Assembly: GCA_024636075.1 (NCBI GenBank)
Contig: JAGXHS010000010.1
Location: forward strand, 1-13,007
Direction: 5' to 3'
DNA from: Propionibacteriaceae bacterium
Lineage (GTDB): Bacteria > Actinomycetota > Actinomycetes > Propionibacteriales > Propionibacteriaceae
DNA length: 13,007 bases
Below the pieces are notes generated by a model. That model saw nothing but the letters and a program-made list of their open reading frames with translations. It was not told the origin of the DNA and searched no databases. Positions 1-6,943 of the stretch are shown here, piece after piece; the first letter of the stretch is position 1, and every line of letters starts with the position of its first letter. A program made the translations under genes and the position numbers.

Positions 1-909
1 CCCGGAGACGACACTTTCGCGGGTGAAGCCGCCGCCCCTCGCCTCAGCCAGAGCGAGATCCAGCCTCTCCGCATCCTCGTCGCCGCGGTAGAGCTCGAAC
101 CGGTCGCTGTTCCAATAGGCGTCAAATGTGGCAGCGAACTTGTCCAGCAGGTGGCCGGTGGTGACACTGGACAGCCGCACATTCCACTCCGCGCCGTCCA
201 CCAGCGCAGCCCGGGACAGGTTCGACGACCCGACATAGGCGGTGTGAAAGCCGGTGCGCCGACGAAACAGCCACGCCTTGGCGTGCGGGCGGGTGACCCG
301 GGCGTCGTACTGCACCCTGATCTCCGCGCCGAAGTCGGCGATCAGACGATCCAGTGCCTTGCGTTCGGTGCCGCCGATGTAGGTGGTGGTCACCACCCGG
401 ATGGGCACTCCGCGATCCCGGGCGTCGCTGAGCTCGGCCTCCAGGAATCGCAGTCCGTGCCACTGCACGAAGGCGCACAGCAGATGCACCTCATCAGCCG
501 AGGCGAGTTCGGCGCGCAACTCGTGCCCGAGTGAGGGCTCACCGGGCGCGTTGGTCAGCAATGCGACATCCGACAGCGGAGTGGAGGGACGCTGCGAGGT
601 GATCGGGCGACGCCCCGGCCCCGGTGGTTCCGTCAGCCGAATCAACTGCTCCAACGGATCATGTGGGGATTGATCGGGTTCGTCCAACAGGGCGAGAATG
701 CGTGCGACCAGCACCAAGCGGTCGCTTTCGTTGCCTGCCAGCCGACGTAGCAACGAATCGGCGATGTGACGGACCAGCACATCTGGTTGGTCCGCCGCCT
801 CCACCAAGCGCCGATCCGCGTTCAGGGTGGCACGGTCCGACAAGCGACGCAGCAACGAGTCGGTCACGACTGTCTCGTGCAGGCCGGGCTGTAGGTCGTC
901 GGAGGACAC
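1..909 (-). CDS. PLD-like (HKD-type) nuclease domain of a DEAD/DEAH helicase (DUF3427 type), partial
   Basis: The frame is open from a GTG at 907-909 to the left window edge, giving 303 residues with the C-terminus outside the window. About residues 125-270 match the phospholipase-D-like N-terminal domain found on bacterial DEAD/DEAH helicases that carry a C-terminal DUF3427. Visible signatures are RPSTPLSDVALLTN, HLLCAFVQW, a conserved TTTYIGGTERKALD stretch, the H-x-K pair H209/K211 in RPHAKAWLFRRRTGF, the following GSSNLS (N230), and EWNVRLS. Known relatives are about 1000 aa with the helicase after this domain; here the helicase part must lie left of position 1, so it is inferred. The likely role is a nuclease-coupled ATP-dependent helicase acting on nucleic acid, possibly in defence or repair. 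The start is uncertain: GTG at 910 is equally possible and no clear Shine-Dalgarno is visible. It follows the FMN reductase by about 63 bp on the same strand, so the two may share a transcript. Confidence 0.85.
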   Translation of the reverse strand, partial: MSSDDLQPGLHETVVTDSLLRRLSDRATLNADRRLVEAADQPDVLVRHIADSLLRRLAGNESDRLVLVARILALLDEPDQSPHDPLEQLIRLTEPPGPGRRPITSQRPSTPLSDVALLTNAPGEPSLGHELRAELASADEVHLLCAFVQWHGLRFLEAELSDARDRGVPIRVVTTTYIGGTERKALDRLIADFGAEIRVQYDARVTRPHAKAWLFRRRTGFHTAYVGSSNLSRAALVDGAEWNVRLSSVTTGHLLDKFAATFDAYWNSDRFELYRGDEDAERLDLALAEARGGGFTRESVVSG

Positions 910-972
910 CACCCCAGGGTGGCACAGTCCGTCCCGAATGACGGGAGCCGGTGTGAGGTGTTGGTGGGCTTG

Positions 973-1545
973 TCAGGTGGTTGTGCGCATCATCCGCAAT
1001 GCATCGGTGTAACGCTCCAACTGATCCAGCATGGAGCTGGCGTTGCGGGACTGGTAGTCGCGGGGAGACATCTCGGTGAAGTTGGTCATGTCGTCGTAGA
1101 TCGACAGCGACACCTGGTTGCGAACAGTCGTCACCTGGAGCTCGGCGAGCACAAGTTTCAGCTGCTCGGCCGCTCGCAGACCACCGCTGCTGCCGTAGAC
1201 GACCAAGCCAGCCGCCTTGTTGTTCCACTCGACGTACAGAAAGTCGAGTGCGTTCTTCAGCGCACCGGGGATGCCGCGGTTGTACTCGGGAGCGACGAAG
1301 ACGAAACCGTCGAGTGGTTCGATCTTCGAAGCCCACCGCCTGGTGTGCTCCTTGGTGTACTTCCGTGAGGCGGCGGGTTGGGGTTCATCCAGCAGCGGCA
1401 GCCCCATCTCCGCGAGGTCGATCAGTTCATAGTCGGCACCGTCACGGCCGGACGTCTGCTGCATCGTCCAGTCGGCGACGGTCGGGCCAACCCGTGCGGG
1501 TCGGGTGCTGCAGATGATGACACCGATTCGTGACGCTGGGCTCAT
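973..1545 (-). CDS. NADPH-dependent FMN reductase family protein (flavodoxin-like fold)
   Basis: This encodes 190 aa from the ATG at 1543-1545. It has the standard layout of the NADPH-dependent FMN reductase / azoreductase family: a first beta strand RIGVIICSTRPARVG (residues 6-20) whose STRP loop holds the FMN phosphate, then FVFVAPEYNRGIPGALKNAL (81-100), the classic flavin-contact and dimer segment, then GSSGGLRAAEQL (118-129). It probably reduces FMN, quinones or similar substrates with NAD(P)H in the cytoplasm. The open frame extends upstream to 1620, but that extension lacks family similarity, whereas the chosen start begins a few residues before the first strand, as is usual. ATGs at 1557 and 1554 are alternatives; no strong ribosome binding site separates them. 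The physiological substrate cannot be told from sequence. The gene is divergent from the TM2 protein gene. Confidence 0.9.
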   Translation of the reverse strand: MSPASRIGVIICSTRPARVGPTVADWTMQQTSGRDGADYELIDLAEMGLPLLDEPQPAASRKYTKEHTRRWASKIEPLDGFVFVAPEYNRGIPGALKNALDFLYVEWNNKAAGLVVYGSSGGLRAAEQLKLVLAELQVTTVRNQVSLSIYDDMTNFTEMSPRDYQSRNASSMLDQLERYTDALRMMRTTT

Positions 1546-1802
1546 GGGTACCATCATGGCACCGATGCCAGCACTGGTACATGGACCAGGTCTGACAATG
1601 GAAGATGTGGATCCCCCCACGCTCTCAAGGACCGTGTCGTAGAACTGATGGATCCGGCTGCCGGTTTTGTTGCCGAGGGCGCGCTGGATGTCACGAAGGC
1701 GTCCTCAGCCAGCGCTCAGGTGGATTTCGCACCATCGTGGATTGGGATGATTGCGGGATCTGCCGCTGCTGAATTCACCCCCGCGATTTCAAGGAGCACC
1801 AA
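1546..1802. other. Divergent intergenic region between FMN reductase and TM2 gene
   Basis: This stretch of about 257 bp lies between two divergent starts and should hold promoters for both, but I see no convincing -10/-35 pair. It holds a good ribosome binding site (AAGGAG, 1791-1796) for the rightward gene. A rightward reading frame is open from 1534 and ends at the TGA 1804-1806. Its only usable ATG, at 1648, would give a 52-aa product whose stop overlaps the TM2 start as ATGA. That ORF has no ribosome binding site and no recognisable domain, so I do not annotate it as a gene. Confidence 0.5.
1791..1796 (+). promoter_or_regulatory. Shine-Dalgarno AAGGAG for the TM2 gene
   Basis: AAGGAG lies 6 nt before the ATG at 1803 and 10 nt before a second, out-of-frame ATG at 1807. 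The optimal spacing supports initiation at 1803. This decides the original frame of the gene and exposes the frameshift described for the TM2 gene. Confidence 0.75.
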
Positions 1803-2367
1803 ATGAATGATCAAGACAACGAGTGGCAATCCCAGGGGTGGCGACCAGCAGAGAGCTTCGATCCGTATGAAGGCGATCCCCCCTATCCTGCGACGCCGCC
1901 GCCCAATCCCTATGCCCGAAATCTCGATCAGGACTCGAGTGCTGGGGCCGGTTTCGACGCCAACGCGAATCCCTATGGACGTCCCCCAGCCATTTCCTCA
2001 GCAGCCGTACCCGGGAGCACAGTTGCAGCCGTATTCGCAGCAGCAGCCATACCCGATGCAGCAGATGTATGGGCCGCCGTTCGTTTTGGCGCCGATGGCG
2101 GCGCCATACGGCATCGAACCGACCACCGGTCGCCCCTACTCCGAAAAGAGCAAGATTGTCGCTGGGCTACTGCAGATCTTCCTGGGTGGCTTCGGCGTAG
2201 GACGCTTCTACAAGGGTGATGTCGGTGTGGGCCTGGCTCAGCTGATCTTGAACCTCACTGTCGGCTGGTTCACCTTGGGAGCCACACTGCTGTGGCCATG
2301 GATCGACGGGATCATCATGATGGCGGGCAACCCGACGGACCGTGAGGGTCGGCCATTGCGCGGATGA
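1803..2367 (+). pseudogene. Proline-rich TM2-domain membrane protein, frameshifted
   Basis: Two frames share one protein. From the ATG at 1803 the frame reads a natural-looking Pro/Tyr/Asn-rich N-terminus (MNDQDNEWQSQGWRPAESFD, later NPYARNL and NANPYGRP). After the C5 run at 1983-1987 the sense passes to the next frame (QPFPQQPYPG, then PMQQMYGPPF). Dropping one C joins them into a 187-aa protein. The C-terminal third is a TM2 domain: a charged lead-in (YSEKSK), a first hydrophobic helix IVAGLLQIFLGGFGVGRFY with the conserved GRFY, a GD loop, then a second helix ending in WPWIDGIIMM. Such proteins sit in the cytoplasmic membrane; their role is mostly unknown. A 186-aa ORF from the ATG at 1807 runs uninterrupted to the same stop, but its first 55 residues are Arg-rich and out-of-frame in character. 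The gene may be truly broken, affected by a sequencing error, or rescued by +1 slippage at CCC-C. Confidence 0.75.
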
Positions 2368-2381
2368 GTTGTTTCGCCGGG

Positions 2382-3272
2382 TCAGCGGCCGGTGATCACA
2401 GAGCGCAGCTGTCCCACCGGTAGTTCTGTGGATGCCGCTTTCTGGATCGGGATCATGCCGGTTTCGCCGAGGACACTCCAGGTGACTTCCCATTCCGCCA
2501 CGGCGACGACCTGGTAGTTGCCTTCGGGTAGTGAGGCCTTCGTGTAGCGGTATCCGCAGGTGGGCGACTCGTGCTCCGGGGCGACGGCGCTGGTCCACCG
2601 CGTCGTCCTCGGGCACGTGACCGAGTTGCCATCGCCCATGTGGAAGGACACCCCGGTGCGCCGTGCGGTGAGCATCACGGTTTCCCCCATGACGGAGGCG
2701 CTGGATGACATGGCTGTCGTGTCCTCGGTCCAGAGCCACAGTGGGTAGCCGACAGCGGCCATGTTCCATTCGTTGATCTCCGGTGGAGGACCGATCTGCG
2801 GAACTGGAGTGGGCATCGTCAGTTCGGCGACCGCCAGACCGCCGAGCAAGGCTGGTGAAAGTCGCGGCACTGCGGCCGCAGACGTTGGATCGGCGGGATC
2901 CAGGGGATCCGCCGGAATGCAGTACTGGTTGTACAGGTCGGTCTGGGTGGGTATGAGGTTGTCGCTGCCGCACAGGGCATCCAGCCGCCGCTGCCACTGC
3001 GCCAGTTGTAGTTTGTACTCCTCAGGATCTTGACCACCTATGGTGGTGGCCCTCTGAATCTCCGCATTCTTATCTTGGGCGGGCACGGATGCCTCGTGTG
3101 GCCCCGTCAACCCGACCCTTCTCCGGAGGGCTTCCAAGTAGACAGCCACCTTGCCCTTTTCGCGATTCTCCACGTGCTTCGTGAACGTTGTCGAATCAGC
3201 CCAGCAGGGAGCGATGGCGGACCCAGCTAGAACTATGGCAACGATCACTATCAGTGTCAGCCGAGTGCACAC
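2382..3272 (-). CDS. Secreted protein of an uncharacterised actinobacterial family with a PKD-like C-terminal region
   Basis: This encodes 296 aa from a GTG at 3270-3272. Residues 1-25 form a signal peptide (TRLTLIVIVAIVLAGSAIA then CWA before DSTTF). Residues 30-115 are charged and helical. The C-terminal half matches secreted actinobacterial proteins often labelled only as hypothetical or ATP/GTP-binding: a GYPLWLWTE motif (175-183, where relatives have VWMWT), an MGDG turn (212-215), two cysteines C220 and C239 that could form a disulfide, the GYRYTKAS segment, and Trp-rich strands WEVTWSV. The MGDG and Y-x-Y pattern resembles a PKD-type beta sandwich. No catalytic site is visible. The start overlaps the last 16 nt of the upstream lipoprotein gene, so the two are probably translationally coupled. 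GTG at 3246-3248 is an alternative start but would shorten the signal peptide. The stop is 14 bp from the convergent TM2 gene. Confidence 0.75.
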   Translation of the reverse strand: MCTRLTLIVIVAIVLAGSAIAPCWADSTTFTKHVENREKGKVAVYLEALRRRVGLTGPHEASVPAQDKNAEIQRATTIGGQDPEEYKLQLAQWQRRLDALCGSDNLIPTQTDLYNQYCIPADPLDPADPTSAAAVPRLSPALLGGLAVAELTMPTPVPQIGPPPEINEWNMAAVGYPLWLWTEDTTAMSSSASVMGETVMLTARRTGVSFHMGDGNSVTCPRTTRWTSAVAPEHESPTCGYRYTKASLPEGNYQVVAVAEWEVTWSVLGETGMIPIQKAASTELPVGQLRSVITGR

Positions 3273-3835
3273 TGCTCGACCTCAGTGTTTTCAAAGTCGA
3301 CTACCGTTAGTTTCCCTTCGGAGCGTTCGACCTTGATATCTACCTTATTCAAGGCCCCTGTGGTCATCAAACCGTCAGGGTCCCTACTCTTGATCGCTCT
3401 GCCGTCTTCGCATGATTCGAGGCCAACTATTCCCGTACCAAGGGAACTAGTGGCCGGTGAACGAACATCAAGAATGGTGGGATCGCCCGACACAATCTCA
3501 ATACCCTGCAGGAACCCGTCGTATTGCTCTGCCAATGCACGATCAAGTGCGTCGCCTGACATGGTGGAGGAGAAGGATGCGGGTACGGGGGCGTCCGGTG
3601 CCAAACCCCCTGCCTTGAACTGCTTCCAGCGCGCTTCGAAGGATCGCTTGTAGACCGCGATCGCTTCCTCGATCAGCGCCTCCTGGCTCGGGTTCGAGCT
3701 CGGGCTGGGAGCGGAGGAGGCCGCTGGCAGGGTCGGCGTGGTCGTCGGAGTCGGTGCAGGCGAAGCGCCACCTGTGGTGCATGCCGTCATTGCAGCCAAC
3801 ACACATATGGCGCTGAGCGAACGCAGTCGCTTCAT
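3257..3835 (-). CDS. Putative lipoprotein of unknown function
   Basis: This encodes 192 aa from the ATG at 3833-3835. The N-terminus is a lipoprotein signal: basic MKRLRS, a hydrophobic stretch, and a lipobox-like MTAC with the lipidated Cys at 19. A Pro/Ser/Thr-rich linker (about 20-50) follows, typical of a tether through the cell wall. Residues 52-192 form a folded domain (EEAIAVYKRSFEARWKQF, later LTVVDFENTEVEQCAL) resembling small NTF2-like or lipoprotein domains of actinobacteria. C142 and C189 could pair. The open frame runs upstream to 4063, but the extension lacks protein character and would bury the signal peptide. It heads a two-gene unit with the secreted protein at 2382-3272. Base composition is low here: about 52% GC over 3241-3480, clearly below the ribosomal genes. 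Function is not recognised. Confidence 0.8.
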   Translation of the reverse strand: MKRLRSLSAICVLAAMTACTTGGASPAPTPTTTPTLPAASSAPSPSSNPSQEALIEEAIAVYKRSFEARWKQFKAGGLAPDAPVPASFSSTMSGDALDRALAEQYDGFLQGIEIVSGDPTILDVRSPATSSLGTGIVGLESCEDGRAIKSRDPDGLMTTGALNKVDIKVERSEGKLTVVDFENTEVEQCALG

Positions 3836-3911
3836 CGGGTCCCCGATCCGTGAATGAACGAGGCTTACTGTGCCACACGGCAGCGACCTGTTCGGATGGC
3901 GCCCATGGGAT

Positions 3912-3940
3912 CTGTGGACGGGTGAGCGAGACGTCCACAG
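3912..3940. repeat. 9-bp perfect inverted repeat between divergent genes
   Basis: CTGTGGACG (3912-3920) and CGTCCACAG (3932-3940) are perfect inverse copies separated by 11 nt. They lie in the 207-bp region between the divergent lipoprotein (start 3835) and flavin reductase (start 4043) genes. The site could be an operator for a dimeric regulator or an RNA hairpin. No poly-T follows, so it is not a standard terminator. Apart from this repeat and the promoter at 4031, I see nothing else in 3836-4042. Confidence 0.5.
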
Positions 3941-4030
3941 CGTCATTCGTGGGCGGTGTGGCAGTGGTCGCCATGGACACCGCTCCCGGACTACCTGTCG
4001 TGGGACCGGCTCCGGCGATGACTCGTCCCG

Positions 4031-4036
4031 TAGCCT
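4031..4036 (+). promoter_or_regulatory. -10 element TAGCCT of a leaderless promoter
   Basis: TAGCCT fits the actinobacterial -10 pattern TAnnnT. It ends exactly 6 nt before the GTG at 4043, which puts the predicted transcription start on the start codon itself. No -35 consensus is seen. Confidence 0.55.
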
Positions 4037-4042
4037 CGCAGG

Positions 4043-4561
4043 GTGACCATCCACTCCGAGCACCCGTTCCTCGAGGCCCCCGAAGACCGGGATGCCGCCC
4101 GGCGGTTCCGCGCCCGGCTTGGGGGAGCGGTCAGTCTGTGGACTGCCGGCTCAGGTGACGGGCGTCGCGACCGAGCAGGGCTCACGGTCTCGTCGGTGAT
4201 GGTGGCGCCCGGTGATCCCGCCGAGGTGATCGGTTTGCTGCACCCCGACTCCGACCTGCTCGACATGCTCGTCGATCGGCGAGTTGCCGTGGTGCAACTG
4301 TTGGGTGCCCATCGCGAGCAGCTGGCGGACGCCTTCGCCGGTGCTGCTCCCGCTCCGGGCGGGCCTTTCACCCTCGCGACGTGGGAGCAGACGGACTGGG
4401 GTCCCAAGATCACCGAGGCCCGGGTGTGGGCCGGTGTGCGACTCAAGACCGAACCTGTCGAATCGGGATGGTCGTTGCTGGTGCGGTGCACGATCGAGCA
4501 CGTCGAGGTGGTGGATCACGAGCTGTTGAGCCACGTCCGGGGTCGCTACGCGGTCCTCTGA
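4043..4561 (+). CDS. Flavin reductase-like domain protein
   Basis: This encodes 172 aa from GTG 4043. It matches the flavin reductase-like (split-barrel, FMN-binding) family: an N-terminal helix DAARRFRARLGGAVSLWTA, the FMN-contact strand AGLTVSSVMVAPGDP (45-59), the HPDSDLLDML segment where family members often have a NP-S-T equivalent, then AHREQLADAFAG and a C-terminal strand CTIEHVEVVDHELL. Such proteins reduce FMN with NAD(P)H, often supplying a partner monooxygenase; no partner gene is visible in the window. The length is usual for the family (150-180 aa). No Shine-Dalgarno is present; a TAGCCT -10 at 4031 suggests leaderless translation. The gene converges on treY with a 34-bp gap that shows no clear terminator. 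Confidence 0.85.
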   Translation: MTIHSEHPFLEAPEDRDAARRFRARLGGAVSLWTAGSGDGRRDRAGLTVSSVMVAPGDPAEVIGLLHPDSDLLDMLVDRRVAVVQLLGAHREQLADAFAGAAPAPGGPFTLATWEQTDWGPKITEARVWAGVRLKTEPVESGWSLLVRCTIEHVEVVDHELLSHVRGRYAVL

Positions 4562-4595
4562 GACCGGGGCACTCCACCACTCGGGAGCGATGTGA

Positions 4596-6884
4596 CTAGG
4601 CGTGAATCAGCAGAGCGACTGGCAGGTACTCCAACAGAGCGGCCACCTCGACCTCTGCCGGGTGCCTCGTGCCGGTCAACACGTCAACGACCATATGCGG
4701 CAAAGGCAACCGGGTGCCTCGCCAGCCGCCAGCCTGCTCCAATCCGACGGGCATTCGGGTGGCCACCGTGATGGCGCCACCGCGGTCGAAGGCCACAAGG
4801 TGGTCGGTCGCCTCGCCCTCCGCGGTCAGCTCGCGGTAGGTCGAGAAGAACCCCGGTTCCTCACGGCGCAGTCGCAGGGCGCGGCTCACGACCAACTGCT
4901 TGCAGTCGCCGGCCTCATCCACCTCTCGCGGCCCATCGGCGAACAGTTTCTCGCGCAGTGCGTCGTAATCGACCAGACGTCGATTGTCAGGATCCACCAG
5001 TGAGTCGTCAAAGATCTCGGTGCCCTGGTAGACATCGGGAATGCCGGGCATCGTCAACTGGACGAGCTTCTGGCCCAACGAATTCAGCCGGCCGGGCCTG
5101 GTCACCAGCCGCACCAATGTGTCCCACTCGGCGCGCAGAGCCGCGTCGTCGTAGGCAGTGTCGACAGCAGCGTGGACGGCGCTCTCGAATCCCTGGTCCG
5201 GATCGGTCCAGGTGGTGCCGTCGGAGGCTTCGCGCATCGCCTTCTCGACGTAGGCGTGCAGCCGCTCCCGTGCGACTGGCCCAGTGGCCACCAAAGTCTG
5301 CGCCACCAACTCGCCGAATGATGGATTGGGAATCGAGGTGCGATCCGCGAAAGCTTCGGCGAACCGGGCCCATTCGTCGGGGAGCTCACTCAGTACCGCC
5401 AGTCGGGCGCGGATGTCCTCGCCACGCTTGGTGTCGTGGGTGGACAGTGCCGTCATCGCCAGCGGTTGGTTCGCTTGCCGGGTGCGCATGGCGTCATGGA
5501 AACCGGCCAGCGCAAGCCCGAAGCGCGCCGGGTTGCCGCCCACCTCATTCAGGGCGATGAAGCGGTTGGCTCGGTAGTACGCCGTGTCCTCGACCCCCTT
5601 GGCCATCACAGCACCGGTCAACTGCTGGAGACGGCGGGCAGCCTCCAACTCCGGATCCTTCAACTGCGGCAAGAGCGCGTTCATCGTGCCGGTCAGCTCT
5701 CCCCGACGGGCCAACACCCGCTCAGCGGCAGCATCCAGCAACTCCACGCCATCTGGCAGGTACGTGCGGTACACCGGCATCTCGACCGCCAACTCGGCCA
5801 GACAGTCAGCCATCAGCTGCCGTTCGAGATCGAGATGATCGAGCGTTGCGACGATTCGAGAGATCTCGGCCGGGAACAGCTGAGCTGCCACCATCGCCTT
5901 GCCGCGGTCCATCTGCTGGTGCATGTCGAGTTGGTCGCCGGTGCGGAGCTGGTAGCCGGTCGTGATCTCGTCCTCGGATTCAGGACGGACGAACAGCTGG
6001 TTGACCTCGGTCATGGCGTCGTAACCGGTGGTGCCTTGCACCGGCCAATCGCTGGGGAGCTCCTCACCGGGTTCCAGGATCTTCTCACCGACCAACCAGC
6101 AGGCCTCACCTGTGGCAGCCCGCAACCGCACGAAGTACTCACCCGGATCGACCAAGCCGTCCGGGTGGTCGATCCGGAGACCGTCCACGCCGTCCTCAGT
6201 GACCCAGCGCAGAATCCTCTCGTGAGTAGCTTCGAAGACGTCCAGGTCCTCGACACGCAATCCGGCGAGCGTGTCCACAGCAAAGAAGCGGCGGTAGTTC
6301 AGATCGGTGTTGGTGTCCTGCCAGTTGCGCAGCTGGTAGTGCTGGCGGGCATGCACCTCGACCGGATCGTCGCCGGGTGAAGCCGTGCCGGGGCAGACGG
6401 GGAAACGGTGCTCGTAGTAGAGCAGCTCGCTCGCGTTGTGATTGAGGGTCAGCTCGTTGATCGCCTCGTCGTGGCCCAGTACACCGAGGAAGATGGGTCC
6501 GGCCGACCAGTCGATGTCGAACCAGTGGGCGTGCGCCGAATCACGACCGTGGGTCAGGACGTCCCACCACGCCAGGTTCTCCCACGGGCGGGATGTGCCC
6601 ATGTGGTTCGGCACGATGTCCACCACGATCTTGAGTCCAGCGGCACGCGCCGATGAAACCAGGGCCTGCCAACCGTCCTCGCCGCCGCGCTGCGGATCGA
6701 CCTGATCTTCGCGCACCCAGTCGTATCCGTGATCCGAACCAGTTGTGGAGGTGAGGATGGGGGACAGGTACACGGCATCAGCGCCCAGCTCGGCGATGTA
6801 GTCGCACACCTGCGCCGCATCGTGGAGCGTGAAGCGGGGGCTGATCTGCAGTCGATACGTGGAAGCGGGAAACGAAGTACTCAC
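4596..6884 (-). CDS. treY: Maltooligosyl trehalose synthase (TreY)
   Basis: This encodes 762 aa, within the usual family range. TreY (GH13, EC 5.4.99.15) rearranges the reducing-end alpha-1,4 bond of maltooligosaccharides to alpha-1,1, making maltooligosyl trehalose, from which TreZ then releases trehalose. Visible landmarks are STYRLQISPRFT (N-terminus), VYLSPILTSTTGSDHGYD (38-55), DIVPNHMG (89-96), GLRIDHPDGL with the nucleophile D239, LVGEKIL with the acid/base E267, GTTGYDAMTEVNQLFV, KGVEDTAYYRANRFIALNEVGG (429-450), STHDTKRGED with D484, and LTMPGIPDVYQGTEI near the end. All three catalytic carboxylates are present. The start is a GTG placed 6 nt after a TAGGGT -10 element, so the mRNA is probably leaderless. 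Neither treZ nor treX is adjacent: a tRNA gene lies upstream and a convergent flavin reductase gene downstream. Confidence 0.97.
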   Translation of the reverse strand: MSTSFPASTYRLQISPRFTLHDAAQVCDYIAELGADAVYLSPILTSTTGSDHGYDWVREDQVDPQRGGEDGWQALVSSARAAGLKIVVDIVPNHMGTSRPWENLAWWDVLTHGRDSAHAHWFDIDWSAGPIFLGVLGHDEAINELTLNHNASELLYYEHRFPVCPGTASPGDDPVEVHARQHYQLRNWQDTNTDLNYRRFFAVDTLAGLRVEDLDVFEATHERILRWVTEDGVDGLRIDHPDGLVDPGEYFVRLRAATGEACWLVGEKILEPGEELPSDWPVQGTTGYDAMTEVNQLFVRPESEDEITTGYQLRTGDQLDMHQQMDRGKAMVAAQLFPAEISRIVATLDHLDLERQLMADCLAELAVEMPVYRTYLPDGVELLDAAAERVLARRGELTGTMNALLPQLKDPELEAARRLQQLTGAVMAKGVEDTAYYRANRFIALNEVGGNPARFGLALAGFHDAMRTRQANQPLAMTALSTHDTKRGEDIRARLAVLSELPDEWARFAEAFADRTSIPNPSFGELVAQTLVATGPVARERLHAYVEKAMREASDGTTWTDPDQGFESAVHAAVDTAYDDAALRAEWDTLVRLVTRPGRLNSLGQKLVQLTMPGIPDVYQGTEIFDDSLVDPDNRRLVDYDALREKLFADGPREVDEAGDCKQLVVSRALRLRREEPGFFSTYRELTAEGEATDHLVAFDRGGAITVATRMPVGLEQAGGWRGTRLPLPHMVVDVLTGTRHPAEVEVAALLEYLPVALLIHA

Positions 6885-6890
6885 CCGCCA

Positions 6891-6896
6891 ACCCTA
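6891..6896 (-). promoter_or_regulatory. -10 element TAGGGT of leaderless treY promoter
   Basis: On the minus strand TAGGGT is followed by 6 nt and then the GTG start of treY, so the predicted transcription start is the start codon. No Shine-Dalgarno or -35 consensus is seen. The 59 bp between treY and the tRNA 3' end contain no clear terminator. Confidence 0.55.
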
Positions 6897-6943
6897 ACGG
6901 TCCAGACTGCTGTTCGGTGCTGCCGGATTCCTCGTGAGGTGAA

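Noticed and set aside
2167..2997. 276-aa minus-strand ORF over the TM2 and secreted protein genes
   Set aside because: It is rich in Arg, His and Gly, typical of an out-of-frame reading, and it overlaps two supported genes.
3543..3980. 145-aa minus-strand ORF over the lipoprotein gene
   Set aside because: Most of it is an out-of-frame shadow of the lipoprotein; its first 48 residues lie in intergenic DNA but show no domain or ribosome binding site.
3836..4063. Upstream extension of the lipoprotein frame to 4063
   Set aside because: It would place the lipoprotein signal peptide in mid-protein, and it overlaps the flavin reductase start.
5436..6380. 314-aa plus-strand ORF within treY
   Set aside because: It is antisense to conserved treY motifs and is a high-GC shadow.
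6931..6940. Small palindrome CCTCGTGAGG after the tRNA as a terminator
   Set aside because: It has only a 4-bp stem with a 2-nt loop and no T-run.
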